From positions 1-38,401 of IMG/VR virus record IMGVR_UViG_3300028802_000041: a stretch of DNA of 38,401 bases; one strand, 5' to 3'. The notes beneath the pieces are model-generated. The model worked only from the letters and a program-made list of their open reading frames with translations. It was not told the origin of the DNA and did not search any database. The position numbers and the translations under genes were made by a program. Positions 15,548-21,809 of the stretch are shown here, piece after piece (position 1 is the first letter of the stretch; the number at the start of each line of letters is the position of its first letter). This stretch comes from a virus.

Positions 15548-16156
15548 TTACGAAGGATTCGCTGGCGGGACACTGCCACTGTCCACATTCGGGACGCTGC
15601 CTGCGGCCGGTGGACCATCATTTTGTGCTTGACTTTTCGAGGCGCGATTGGCTTGATCCGGGTCTTCCCGGAGCAACGGCTGCTCTGTAACGCTTGCTCC
15701 GATAGTTTCCACTTCGACGGCTTCGCCGGCGGCGTAATCTCCAGAGTCCTCATGCAGGGTGTGCTGATGCGAAACCGTCAAATGCGACTCTTGAACGTCG
15801 AGGCCAAGAGTTCGACGGGCTATCATGTCCGTATTGCCTGTAATTCGCACTAATTTGTCCAATTCGTCGATGGAAAGCTTAGGATTGTCCGATTTGTCCG
15901 CCACAATCGCTAGATGTCGGACAGAAATGTCCATGATTTTGGACTTCCACTTGGTGACCTCATTAAGCGGGTTGTCTGAGCGTTTGCGGGCAGGTAGAGG
16001 GTTGTGGTTTGCCTCTAGTGGTTTGGCCCATTTCTGACGATAGGCACGCTTGGAGAGCGTAGTTGGTTTGACGCCGATGCGCTTGGCAATGACCTCGTGC
16101 TGAAAACCTTGTTCAAAGAGAGTTTGGGCGAGCGCCCAGTTAACCAGTAAAGCCAT
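15548..16156 (-). CDS. putative terminase small subunit (HTH DNA-binding)
   Basis: The small subunit recognises the packaging site and recruits TerL. Residues 10-45 form an HTH (LFEQGFQHEVIAKRIGVKPTT then LSKRAYRQKW), and the middle contains a helical stretch ending DMIARRTLGLD, as seen in small terminase subunits. The C-terminal 70 residues are disordered and acidic, rich in Ser, Asp and Pro. The gene stands alone on the minus strand. A TGTCC-N7-GGACA dyad covers the region just before its ATG (16158-16174), and a cluster of TGTCC sites lies inside it. A transcription regulator with a similar HTH remains possible. Confidence 0.55.
   Translation of the reverse strand: MALLVNWALAQTLFEQGFQHEVIAKRIGVKPTTLSKRAYRQKWAKPLEANHNPLPARKRSDNPLNEVTKWKSKIMDISVRHLAIVADKSDNPKLSIDELDKLVRITGNTDMIARRTLGLDVQESHLTVSHQHTLHEDSGDYAAGEAVEVETIGASVTEQPLLREDPDQANRASKSQAQNDGPPAAGSVPNVDSGSVPPANPS
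15826..15932. repeat. phased TGTCC sites inside the terS-like gene
   Basis: TGTCC occurs at 15826, 15856, 15886, 15895 and 15928, with an inverted GGACA at 15919. The first three are exactly 30 bases apart, about three helical turns. On the coding strand they fall on Asp codons (GAC) in the same frame. A further inverted pair covers 16158-16174. This could be a packaging-site array within the small terminase gene, as is known for P22-like phages, or an effect of the protein sequence. Confidence 0.35.
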
Positions 16157-16157
16157 A

Positions 16158-16174
16158 TGTCCGACGATAGGACA
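16158..16174. promoter_or_regulatory. TGTCC-N7-GGACA dyad before the terS-like start
   Basis: An inverted repeat that begins two bases upstream of the ATG (16156) of the HTH gene, using the same 5-base word as the cluster inside that gene. Self-regulation or packaging-site function are the simplest readings. Confidence 0.35.
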
Positions 16175-16271
16175 AAGCGAGCCGAAAGAAAAGCCGAAAA
16201 TATTTCACACACCCAACTCCCTGGTTACTCGCCCATTGCGAACAATCGCATCCGCTAAATGAAAATAGTTG

Positions 16272-16299
16272 TGGACATTGTGAAGCCGTTTGAGTATTC
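16272..16299 (+). promoter_or_regulatory. 28-nt box upstream of the first plus operon (copy 1)
   Basis: TGGACATTGTGAAGCCGTTT and the 8 bases after it match the segment at 22536-22563 at 23 of 28 positions. Both copies lie shortly upstream of plus-strand operons, here 49 bases before the ATG at 16349. The core is a partial dyad here (TGAAGC-C-GTTTGA) and a perfect one in copy 2. A shared operator or phage promoter is the likely meaning. I see no clear sigma70 pair. Confidence 0.55.
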
Positions 16300-16348
16300 T
16301 ACAAACGCTCAATAAAGAGCCGAGCGAAAAAGAAAGGTAAAAATCAAA

Positions 16349-16678
16349 ATGAACAAACTAAACGGCGCCCATCTTCAAGATCTTCATCACTACGCCTTAG
16401 CTATGGCTGGCCAAGATAACTGTGCGGATGCGTATAGGCTGCGAGAGCGATTGGATTGCGCAGACAATGCTTACAATCTCATTCTAAATGTCGAATGCGC
16501 TGAGGGCGTATTCGACCGCTTGAACGTCATTAGGCGCAACTATGAAACCGAGAGAGAATTAATCGAAGATGGGGTAAAATTACTTGCGGCAGTTAAGGAG
16601 TGGTCTCTGTTTTGCGGCATAGACTCTTGCACAGGGGAGCAGCTCGACGCGGCCGCTCCCGTATTGTCTCTGGAGTGA
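16349..16678 (+). CDS. hypothetical early protein, 109 aa
   Basis: First gene of the plus-strand early cluster. A helical product (LQDLHHYALAMAGQDNCADA...) with four to five cysteines and an Arg/Glu-rich middle. It has AAAGG 11-15 bases before the ATG in an A-rich leader. No family recognised. Confidence 0.65.
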   Translation: MNKLNGAHLQDLHHYALAMAGQDNCADAYRLRERLDCADNAYNLILNVECAEGVFDRLNVIRRNYETERELIEDGVKLLAAVKEWSLFCGIDSCTGEQLDAAAPVLSLE

Positions 16679-16704
16679 CAGCGAACCTTAACAAAGAAAA
16701 CGAA

Positions 16705-17121
16705 ATGAACACGATAACAAAGGCAGAGCGGGATTCGATAGTAACAAGGCAGGAGAAGCTAATGGTCTTCTGCCGTGATACTGGACTGACAAACAAACGG
16801 AATGGGTGGACTAGCTACAAGCCGGAGCAAGTTGAGCACTTGAATCCACCAACGAATGACGAAAGAGCACAAGTTGAACTTTATGATTTCATTCACAATG
16901 TGCCGACCAAGTATTTCCTCTATGTCAACGAAGCGACTGGCAAGGCCACAATTTGGACTGGAATCGAATTGGGGACCGTCCGGTTTGGTTGCGCCTGGAA
17001 AGACAACTTTGGCGGTACCCGAGTACCGATCACGATTCAAGCTGTGAATGGACGGACGTATCACGGCACGTATTTCAAAAGCTCTGGTGACTATGCCAGA
17101 GTCAAACTAGCCAAGAATTAA
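16705..17121 (+). CDS. hypothetical early protein, 138 aa
   Basis: ATG 16705 follows the leader AACAAAGAAAACGAA, the A-rich pattern of this cluster, and has no Shine-Dalgarno. The longer reading from 16600 would overlap the first gene and is not needed. The product has a helical N-terminus and a beta-rich C-terminal half (GTRVPITIQAVNGRTYHGTYF) resembling a small barrel. Function unknown. Confidence 0.65.
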   Translation: MNTITKAERDSIVTRQEKLMVFCRDTGLTNKRNGWTSYKPEQVEHLNPPTNDERAQVELYDFIHNVPTKYFLYVNEATGKATIWTGIELGTVRFGCAWKDNFGGTRVPITIQAVNGRTYHGTYFKSSGDYARVKLAKN

Positions 17122-17598
17122 ATGAACAGCGAACAACGAACCGAAAGCACAATGAAATTAACATTACACGTCTGGAAACAAGCATACGAAATAGAGCCGG
17201 AGCGCGTACTTTGTAACGACGTAACGCTTCCTTGGGAATCTCACCCCCACAACATGCGCCTATGGATCATAGGCCACGAATACGGGGCAGTATGCGCGGT
17301 GTGGGCAAGTTCCGAACAAGATGCACTCGACGAAATGGTGGACAAAGGATTAGGCGAATGCTTTCTAATCTCTGATGAAGATCAGGCTAAAGCGGATGAA
17401 GGCGAGCGGGAGGAATGGTCTCCTCTTGGCAATGCTGGTGAACTTGCCGACTTAACTAATTGCTGGATGCATTGTGTTACCTTTGATCCATCACGCGATT
17501 ACAAACTTCTGGCAGCATTCGCAGAAGCACGTGGGGCTTGCGCCGATTCATTGGACGATTATTCACGCAACCTTGTCAACAAATCCGTAAATGCCTGA
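17122..17598 (+). CDS. hypothetical early protein, 158 aa
   Basis: Starts directly after the preceding stop (TAAATG). An in-frame ATG at 17152, behind the A-rich leader AACGAACCGAAAGCACA, may be the true start and would give 148 residues. The product is acidic, with HNMRLWIIGHEYGAVCAVWASS near the N-terminus and an EREEWSPLGN turn later. Accessory proteins of this type are frequent on plasmids and phages. No function known to me. Confidence 0.6.
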   Translation: MNSEQRTESTMKLTLHVWKQAYEIEPERVLCNDVTLPWESHPHNMRLWIIGHEYGAVCAVWASSEQDALDEMVDKGLGECFLISDEDQAKADEGEREEWSPLGNAGELADLTNCWMHCVTFDPSRDYKLLAAFAEARGACADSLDDYSRNLVNKSVNA

Positions 17599-17620
17599 AA
17601 CCCTCAACAAACGAAACAAA

Positions 17621-18148
17621 ATGAAAACAACAAAGCAAACAATCGTCTCAGTAAGCCACGGCACCATGCGATCAGAAGATTTGATTCCTCGATTCCTTGA
17701 CGTCTCAGTAAGCCACGGCACCACGCGATCAGAAGATTTGATTCCTCGATTCCTTGACGTATTAGAGGAATTAGACGGTCCTGGCTGTGCAGCAATTAGA
17801 CAGGAATTGGACGATGAATTAACAGCCTTAAGCAGTGGAAAGGTTAGCGACGAACAATGGGAGACGCTGGACCATCTTCTTAACGAAACATTGTTTGATG
17901 AACTTAACGCGCACGCTGCGCCATACTTTTACTTCGGCTCTCATCCTGGCGATGGCTGCGATTATGGTTTCTGGCTGTCCGAAGGATTTGAGCAAGACTT
18001 CCTGGACAATGACGGCCTTAAAGTCAAAGACACATCCGAAGTACCGAAAGACTATTCTGGCGAAGTCTTACACGTCAATGACCACGGTAACCCCACACTT
18101 TACAGTGCGGACAATGGCAAACTGACCGAAATCTGGTCCGTGGTTTGA
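17621..18148 (+). CDS. hypothetical protein with internal 19-residue tandem duplication
   Basis: From ATG 17621 (leader CAACAAACGAAACAAA) the product has 175 residues. Residues 9-27 and 28-46 are the same 19-residue unit (SVSHGT, then RSEDLIPRFLD) with one Met/Thr difference. Downstream is an acidic domain with FYFGSHPGDGCDYGFWLSEG. Single-unit versions (SxGTxRxEDLIPxFL) are what I would expect in relatives, so the duplication looks recent. An upstream in-frame ATG at 17591 overlaps the previous gene. Function unknown. Confidence 0.65.
   Translation: MKTTKQTIVSVSHGTMRSEDLIPRFLDVSVSHGTTRSEDLIPRFLDVLEELDGPGCAAIRQELDDELTALSSGKVSDEQWETLDHLLNETLFDELNAHAAPYFYFGSHPGDGCDYGFWLSEGFEQDFLDNDGLKVKDTSEVPKDYSGEVLHVNDHGNPTLYSADNGKLTEIWSVV
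17645..17758 (+). repeat. 57-bp in-frame tandem duplication
   Basis: Copies at 17645-17701 and 17702-17758 differ at a single base (ATG versus ACG). The near-identity suggests a recent slippage or unequal-exchange event. It keeps the frame of the gene. Confidence 0.9.
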
Positions 18149-18158
18149 CCTTTTCCAT

Positions 18159-18218
18159 CGCTCGTCGCAGCGAGCGCAGGAAGCGATCAAGCTTCAAACA
18201 AACAAAAAACGCACTAAT
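18159..18218 (+). promoter_or_regulatory. hairpin plus conserved A-rich leader, copy 1
   Basis: CGCTCG-N6-CGAGCG forms a hairpin at 18159-18176, followed by GGAAGCGATCAAGCTTCA (18179-18196) and an A-rich leader ending ACGCACTAAT before ATG 18219. The part from GGAAGC on recurs almost unchanged at 18623-18658. It probably serves as a 5' untranslated control element. Confidence 0.6.
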
Positions 18219-18584
18219 ATGGAAACATTAACCGCAGTCGATGAACAGAAAGACATTGTAACCCTGGAAGGGACCACTATTCGCGCCACGTGCTTTTACG
18301 ACTGGCCCGAACGTCACAGCGAAACGTACGTATTGGAGCTATGCGAATTTGATGATCCGCTCTGTAGGTATTGGTCCGCACACCTTGGTGTCTGCCGTGC
18401 ATTCAAAGTGATCGAGGGTCAAACCGCCATTTGCACAGTGGAGAAATTGCTTTACGCGCTCTTTCCAAGCACAAGTGATCGTGGTTGGCTGGACACTCAT
18501 TACATAATTTGGAAGCCAAAATCTTGCTCCCCGTTGGTGATCAAACGGTGGATCACGAAATGGACGTTCCGCACCAGGGCTTGA
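18219..18584 (+). CDS. hypothetical early protein, 121 aa
   Basis: The start is fixed by the leader motif shared with the gene at 18659. The product has a beta-rich N-terminal half (VTLEGTTIRATCFYDWPERH) and a basic, aromatic C-terminus. Several cysteines are present without clear zinc spacing. No family recognised. Confidence 0.6.
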   Translation: METLTAVDEQKDIVTLEGTTIRATCFYDWPERHSETYVLELCEFDDPLCRYWSAHLGVCRAFKVIEGQTAICTVEKLLYALFPSTSDRGWLDTHYIIWKPKSCSPLVIKRWITKWTFRTRA

Positions 18585-18593
18585 TTTCTGCTC

Positions 18594-18658
18594 TGTGTCC
18601 GCTCGCGCAATGGCGGACACACGGAAGCGATCAAGCTTCACAAAACAAAAAACGCACT
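18594..18658 (+). promoter_or_regulatory. hairpin plus conserved A-rich leader, copy 2
   Basis: TGTGTCCGC (18594-18602) pairs with GCGGACACA (18613-18621) around a 10-base loop. Then come GGAAGCGATCAAGCTTCA and CAAAACAAAAAACGCACT before ATG 18659. The hairpin sequence differs from copy 1 while position and downstream leader are kept, which suggests a selected structure. Confidence 0.6.
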
Positions 18659-18936
18659 ATGGAAAAAGTCATAACTCAACTCGAAATGTCAGAGGAGGAC
18701 ATTGCATTAGCCAAGCGTGCAGCCGCACGTCTTGGTTACTCCCAAACAGCCTATACAAGCTCAAGCGACCTTGTTGGCCTATTCTGCTTGCAGGACACCG
18801 CCTCGCAGCGCAAGGGCTGTTTCGTAAAGACCAAGGAGTTTGGAATCATGTTCATGCAGGACCTGGAGGACATTACAAACTCTGGAAGGAACAATTCAAC
18901 CTTACCGCAGCCGAAATGAGAAAGGCCACCCTGTGA
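18659..18936 (+). pseudogene. small helical protein interrupted by a -1 frame break
   Basis: From ATG 18659 the frame encodes 86 residues and stops at 18919, but the last 15 residues (TNSGRNNSTLPQPK) look non-native. If the frame moves back one base after Asp71 (GAC, 18869-18871), the reading becomes LEDHYKLWKEQFNLTAAEMR and ends at TGA 18934-18936. That stop overlaps the GTG of the next gene, the coupling expected here. The intact product would have 92 residues. No standard slippery heptamer is present, so a mutation or sequence error is more likely than programmed frameshifting. The short 86-residue form may still be made. Confidence 0.55.
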
Positions 18937-19301
18937 TCACAAACATCAAACGAAACATCCTGGGCACCATTTCATTCGACGGTCAGTTTGGGAAAATGCG
19001 CAAAGCACAAGACTTCATCGTCTATCCCAAACAGGATGCCGGAAGTCATATCATAATCCAGTCCGATCACAGGTTTGGTCGGCTGGACCTCGAAACCGGG
19101 GTGGGTATCATCAGCGCCAACCGTGGGCAGTACGCAAACGGGATGTGGTTGTCGATTTGTGTGTCCAATGGCACAGCGGAGCCTATCGCACTCCCGGAAA
19201 GCGATAAAAACGCGCTGCGGGAGGCAATCCGTTCGACTGGTGGGCTTCTGGTGGGCGATTCAATCGTTAAATGCGACAACATTGGAGCGTACACCGTATG
19301 A
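18933..19301 (+). CDS. hypothetical early protein, 122 aa
   Basis: GTG 18933 overlaps the -1-frame stop of the previous gene (GTGA). The product (ITNIKRNILGTISFDGQFGK...) is beta-rich, ends with an IVKCDNIGAYTV strand, and seems a compact soluble domain. The stop overlaps the next ATG (19298-19301). No family recognised. Confidence 0.6.
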   Translation: MITNIKRNILGTISFDGQFGKMRKAQDFIVYPKQDAGSHIIIQSDHRFGRLDLETGVGIISANRGQYANGMWLSICVSNGTAEPIALPESDKNALREAIRSTGGLLVGDSIVKCDNIGAYTV

Positions 19302-19498
19302 ACACCATGATCGACAGCTACCAGAACGGCAACCTGGCCGATGCCAAACGGCAAGCAAAGCGGTACAGTTACCGGCAAATCATTCGATTCTGCCGCGAAG
19401 AGCTAGGTTGGGGCACCGATGCCGCGATGGGCATCGCTGACTACCTTAAAGGCCACATCACCTTCGACCAGCACTGCGAGAACAAAGCAAACAAATGA
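19298..19498 (+). CDS. hypothetical early protein, 66 aa
   Basis: ATG 19298 overlaps the preceding stop by ATGA. The product is helical and basic (LADAKRQAKRYSYRQIIRF), then acidic. Such a pattern is compatible with a small regulator or nucleic-acid-associated protein. No motif can be named. Confidence 0.6.
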   Translation: MNTMIDSYQNGNLADAKRQAKRYSYRQIIRFCREELGWGTDAAMGIADYLKGHITFDQHCENKANK

Positions 19499-19818
19499 AA
19501 GAAATCTTTGAACGAACCATTGTGCTGGCTGCGGACAATGTTGGAAAGTTAAGAGAGCCGGACGTTATGCGAGTGATGCAGGAATATTTTCTTGAACATA
19601 AACGCATCGACGATTTTGCGGACTATATTATCTCTAACAGACCCGACCTCGTATCGGAAACCAAGGCTTGCCAGTCTGAATTATTGCAATGCTGGACATG
19701 TAAAACAGCCGTCGGAAGCATTCGAGACATGGGCGCAATATCGCCCATTTGGTGCGATGATTGTTTTAAGTCTATGCTGGACGAATTGAGAATAGTCCAA
19801 GGAGAACCATTATTATGA
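19495..19818 (+). CDS. zinc-ribbon protein, 107 aa
   Basis: A helical N-terminal half is followed by CWTCKTAV and CDDC about 23 residues later, a CxxC...CxxC zinc ribbon. It overlaps both neighbours by ATGA. Candidate for DNA, RNA or polymerase contact in early infection, by analogy with small phage regulators. Confidence 0.6.
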   Translation: MKEIFERTIVLAADNVGKLREPDVMRVMQEYFLEHKRIDDFADYIISNRPDLVSETKACQSELLQCWTCKTAVGSIRDMGAISPIWCDDCFKSMLDELRIVQGEPLL

Positions 19819-20000
19819 GACTCTGTGAAAACTGCGGAAACGCAATCATCCGACCGAATTTGGACGGGCTGACACACGTCTTGTGTCCGGTATGCGAGCG
19901 GCAACACAAGCGGCATTATCGAGAGCTTGCCGAGCGAATGGCGGCAACGTCAGAAGCCATGAAAGAACAGCAAAATAAACAATTCCCAGCAATCCCATGA
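19815..20000 (+). CDS. zinc-ribbon protein, 61 aa
   Basis: Starts MRLCENCGNAIIRP and has CPVCERQHKRHYREL 18 residues later, so a minimal four-Cys zinc ribbon with a basic helix. The C-terminus is helical and Gln/Lys-rich. It overlaps both neighbours by ATGA. Function unknown. Confidence 0.6.
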   Translation: MRLCENCGNAIIRPNLDGLTHVLCPVCERQHKRHYRELAERMAATSEAMKEQQNKQFPAIP

Positions 20001-20188
20001 CAAACCTACACGGTTACAACCTGGCTTGCGCACTACGCAAGGAAAGCACAGAAATCGCACGCGAAGACCGTGCTGCGCTAATGCTTGAAGCAGCACAAGA
20101 AATAGAAATGTTGCTTCGTGAGAATAGAAGCCTTGAAGACAGCTTCAACAAACTCACATCGACAATTGAGAAAACTCTAAACCCATGA
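19997..20188 (+). CDS. small coiled-coil protein, 63 aa
   Basis: Almost entirely helical with a heptad pattern (LMLEAAQEIEMLLRENRSLE). Similar short coiled coils in phage operons often carry the 'AADEIERLRAEN' pattern without known function. ATGA overlaps at both ends. Confidence 0.6.
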   Translation: MTNLHGYNLACALRKESTEIAREDRAALMLEAAQEIEMLLRENRSLEDSFNKLTSTIEKTLNP

Positions 20189-20358
20189 CAGCAGAGAGAA
20201 AGCAAGCAATCGAAAACCTTAAAAAGTTGCAAGCCATTCTTCAAGATGAAGAACAATCCCATATGGTTGCGGATGATATCCTGTGCAGGCTTCTCTGCAC
20301 ACTGGGATATGAGGACGTAGTAAGGGAATACGAAAAAATAGACAAATGGTACGCTTAA
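20185..20358 (+). CDS. 57-aa helical protein
   Basis: ATG 20185 overlaps the previous stop (ATGA). The product (MTAERKQAIENLKKLQAIL...) is helical with a CRLLC pair in the middle and an acidic C-terminus. It is too short for most gene callers with a 60-residue limit but fits the operon chain. Confidence 0.6.
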   Translation: MTAERKQAIENLKKLQAILQDEEQSHMVADDILCRLLCTLGYEDVVREYEKIDKWYA

Positions 20359-20364
20359 GGAAAT

Positions 20365-20460
20365 ATGAAAAGACTAAACTACATCGAACGCGCCTATCTC
20401 GCGCTATGGGCGGCAACGCTCGCAGCCATGATATGGCTCCTTGCAACAAGCTTGCATTGA
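20365..20460 (+). CDS. 31-aa single-span membrane microprotein
   Basis: ATG 20365 has AAGGA 6-10 bases upstream, the best Shine-Dalgarno in this cluster. The product has a basic start and one hydrophobic helix (LALWAATLAAMIWLLATSL). It is the last gene before the terminator at 20515. Function unknown. Confidence 0.6.
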   Translation: MKRLNYIERAYLALWAATLAAMIWLLATSLH

Positions 20461-20514
20461 ATTTAACAGGGTCAAAGGAAAGGAAGCCATGACATAACCA
20501 GCTTGGACAAACCT

Positions 20515-20548
20515 GGCCCGATTCTGCCCTGAGTCGGGCCTTTTTGTT
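20515..20548 (+). terminator. intrinsic terminator of the first plus operon
   Basis: GGCCCGA (20515-20521) pairs with TCGGGCC (20534-20540), followed by TTTTTGTTT. A GC stem plus T-tract is a textbook rho-independent terminator, 55 bases after the last stop. Confidence 0.88.
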
Positions 20549-20551
20549 TAA

Positions 20552-20631
20552 CACACTGCCGCCGCAACGCCATAGGTCCATCGTCAGCTTTGTCTAGGCC
20601 GCTAGGTCCATCATCCGTTCGCGGCAGTGTG
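20552..20631. other. 80-nt inverted-repeat element with two TAGGTCCATC copies
   Basis: CACACTGCCGC (20552-20562) and GCGGCAGTGTG (20621-20631) form a perfect 11-bp stem around 58 bases. The interior holds TAGGTCCATC twice, at 20573 and 20603, exactly 30 bases apart. It lies between two terminators of converging operons and has no ORF. It may be a small RNA or a DNA structure bound by a protein at the repeated words. Confidence 0.45.
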
Positions 20632-20634
20632 GAA

Positions 20635-20680
20635 AAACAAACCCGCGACTAAGGAGCGCGACTTTTTTCCTTAGCGCGGG
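20635..20680 (-). terminator. intrinsic terminator of the membrane-gene operon
   Basis: CCCGCGACTAAGGA (20642-20655) pairs with TCCTTAGCGCGGG (20668-20680) with one bulged base. Read on the minus strand, the stem is followed by TTTGTTTTTC. It lies 33 bases beyond the stop at 20714, so it ends the minus operon. Confidence 0.8.
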
Positions 20681-20713
20681 TCTTTCTCCCTTGGTTGGGT
20701 TCTTGGAGCGAAA

Positions 20714-21034
20714 TTACTTCGGCGAGATTGCGCCAGTCGTGAAGACCAGTTCTCCAATCTCAGGCTTGGCAATAACGGTCAGGGTGTATTCACCGCTGAC
20801 AGGCACGCCACCGGAGAACGCTTCAACCAGAAACACGGTGTCTCCAGGTGTTGCGCTCGAAATGAGGTCGGCAGAAAAACCGTCCGCCGCTGCAACGACT
20901 GAGGCGGGGTCTGTGCCGCCGCTTTCAGCCGACCACACCGGGATAGGAGTAGCGTCAAGCTGGGCGCCGGTTGAGGTTGTCTTTTCGAGAACGACGTTAA
21001 CTTTCTGAGTTGTATCAATCTGTGAGAAGGTAAT
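20714..21034 (-). CDS. Ig-like beta protein lacking a standard start codon
   Basis: The native-looking protein runs from about ITFSQIDTTQKVNVVLEKTT to VFTTGAISPK and resembles short Ig-like phage proteins of the type '...TQKVNV...LDATPIPVWS'. The frame is open from 21073 but contains no ATG, GTG or TTG before GTG 20938, which would cut the domain in half. I place the start at ATT 21034 provisionally; a strong AAAAAGGGGG lies 16 bases or more upstream. A single-base error near that G run could hide the true start. It follows a His-rich gene and precedes a terminator. Role unknown. Confidence 0.55.
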   Translation of the reverse strand: MTFSQIDTTQKVNVVLEKTTSTGAQLDATPIPVWSAESGGTDPASVVAAADGFSADLISSATPGDTVFLVEAFSGGVPVSGEYTLTVIAKPEIGELVFTTGAISPK

Positions 21035-21059
21035 AGGTTTCTTCTTTCTATCCCCCTTT

Positions 21060-21278
21060 TTAAGGCGAGGGAATTATTTTCTTTGGTTTAGGTGTGCCAG
21101 TTTTGAAAACCAACTGGCCTCTTGGCTTGTCAGCCTCAAGATGTTGTCGAACCCAGCGGTCCACTGAACGGATCAACCGGGTCAAAGCTTTGATAAGATC
21201 GTGGAGGTCGTCACCGAAATCATGGTGGTGGTGATGATGCTGCGCGACGGACTTCGGCTCAGGCTTTTTGGTTGCCAT
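21060..21278 (-). CDS. 72-aa protein with natural hexahistidine run
   Basis: The product starts MATKKPEPKSVAQ, then six histidines, an acidic turn (DFGDDLHDL) and a basic helix. The His/Asp cluster could bind metal ions. It lies in the cluster of membrane genes and has no membrane span. No family recognised. Confidence 0.6.
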   Translation of the reverse strand: MATKKPEPKSVAQHHHHHHDFGDDLHDLIKALTRLIRSVDRWVRQHLEADKPRGQLVFKTGTPKPKKIIPSP

Positions 21279-21280
21279 GT

Positions 21281-21520
21281 TCAGAAGCGAATGAAGGAAC
21301 GCCCGTCCAATCCGAGCAAAATGTTAATCAGGACGACAACGGTAAGCAGGACCAGGATCACGGTGCCGATCTTCATGAAAGGTTCAGGTGGGGCAATCTT
21401 TGCCAATGCCCACCAAAGAATCCACACGATGAGACCCCAGATCACAAGCTCAACAAGCGCATGGATAACAGTGTCGCCGCTGATGACTCCGAGCAGAGGA
21501 AGAATTGAAAGTGCGTTCAT
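21281..21520 (-). CDS. holin-like membrane protein
   Basis: From ATG 21520 the product has 79 residues with two strong hydrophobic segments (about 8-35 and 48-70) and a short basic tail (DGRSFIRF), a class II or III holin-like topology. The longer reading from 21643 would overlap the upstream gene by 83 bases and is rejected. Four genes here encode membrane spans, so this cluster is the best lysis-module candidate, but no endolysin is seen. Confidence 0.5.
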   Translation of the reverse strand: MNALSILPLLGVISGDTVIHALVELVIWGLIVWILWWALAKIAPPEPFMKIGTVILVLLTVVVLINILLGLDGRSFIRF

Positions 21521-21560
21521 AACCGCGCAGCATAGCCATTTGACGGGCAGAGTCCAGCCA

Positions 21561-21806
21561 TCATTTGCTCTTACTCTGGCCGTAGTAAAATCCGAGCGCG
21601 AGAATTGCTGCGCTCCGTAACGGTTCCGTAACCTCCTTGCCAAGAAACGACATCAAGCAAACAGTGATGATCAATAATGAAGCAATCCATCCTCGAATCG
21701 AAACACCGAGCATTTGACTTTCCGCATTCGGCGGCTTGCTCGAAGTGCTCTCCGTCTTAACCGTCTCGACAACCGTTGTCTTTGGTGCTTCAGGAATGCT
21801 CTCCAT
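21561..21806 (-). CDS. membrane protein, 81 aa
   Basis: A Pro/Thr/Ser-rich, probably extracytoplasmic or flexible N-terminus (1-35) precedes two hydrophobic helices (ASLLIITVCLMSFLG and AAILALGFYYG) and a basic end. It lies between a coiled-coil membrane protein and a holin-like protein and could be a holin or antiholin. Identity is uncertain. Confidence 0.55.
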   Translation of the reverse strand: MESIPEAPKTTVVETVKTESTSSKPPNAESQMLGVSIRGWIASLLIITVCLMSFLGKEVTEPLRSAAILALGFYYGQSKSK

Positions 21807-21809
21807 AAT

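Noticed and set aside
15506-15853. 115-residue plus ORF opposite the terS-like gene
   Set aside because: It is antisense to the HTH gene, has no ribosome site, and its composition looks like a shadow.
17645-17758. CRISPR array
   Set aside because: There are only two adjacent copies without spacers, and they lie inside a gene.
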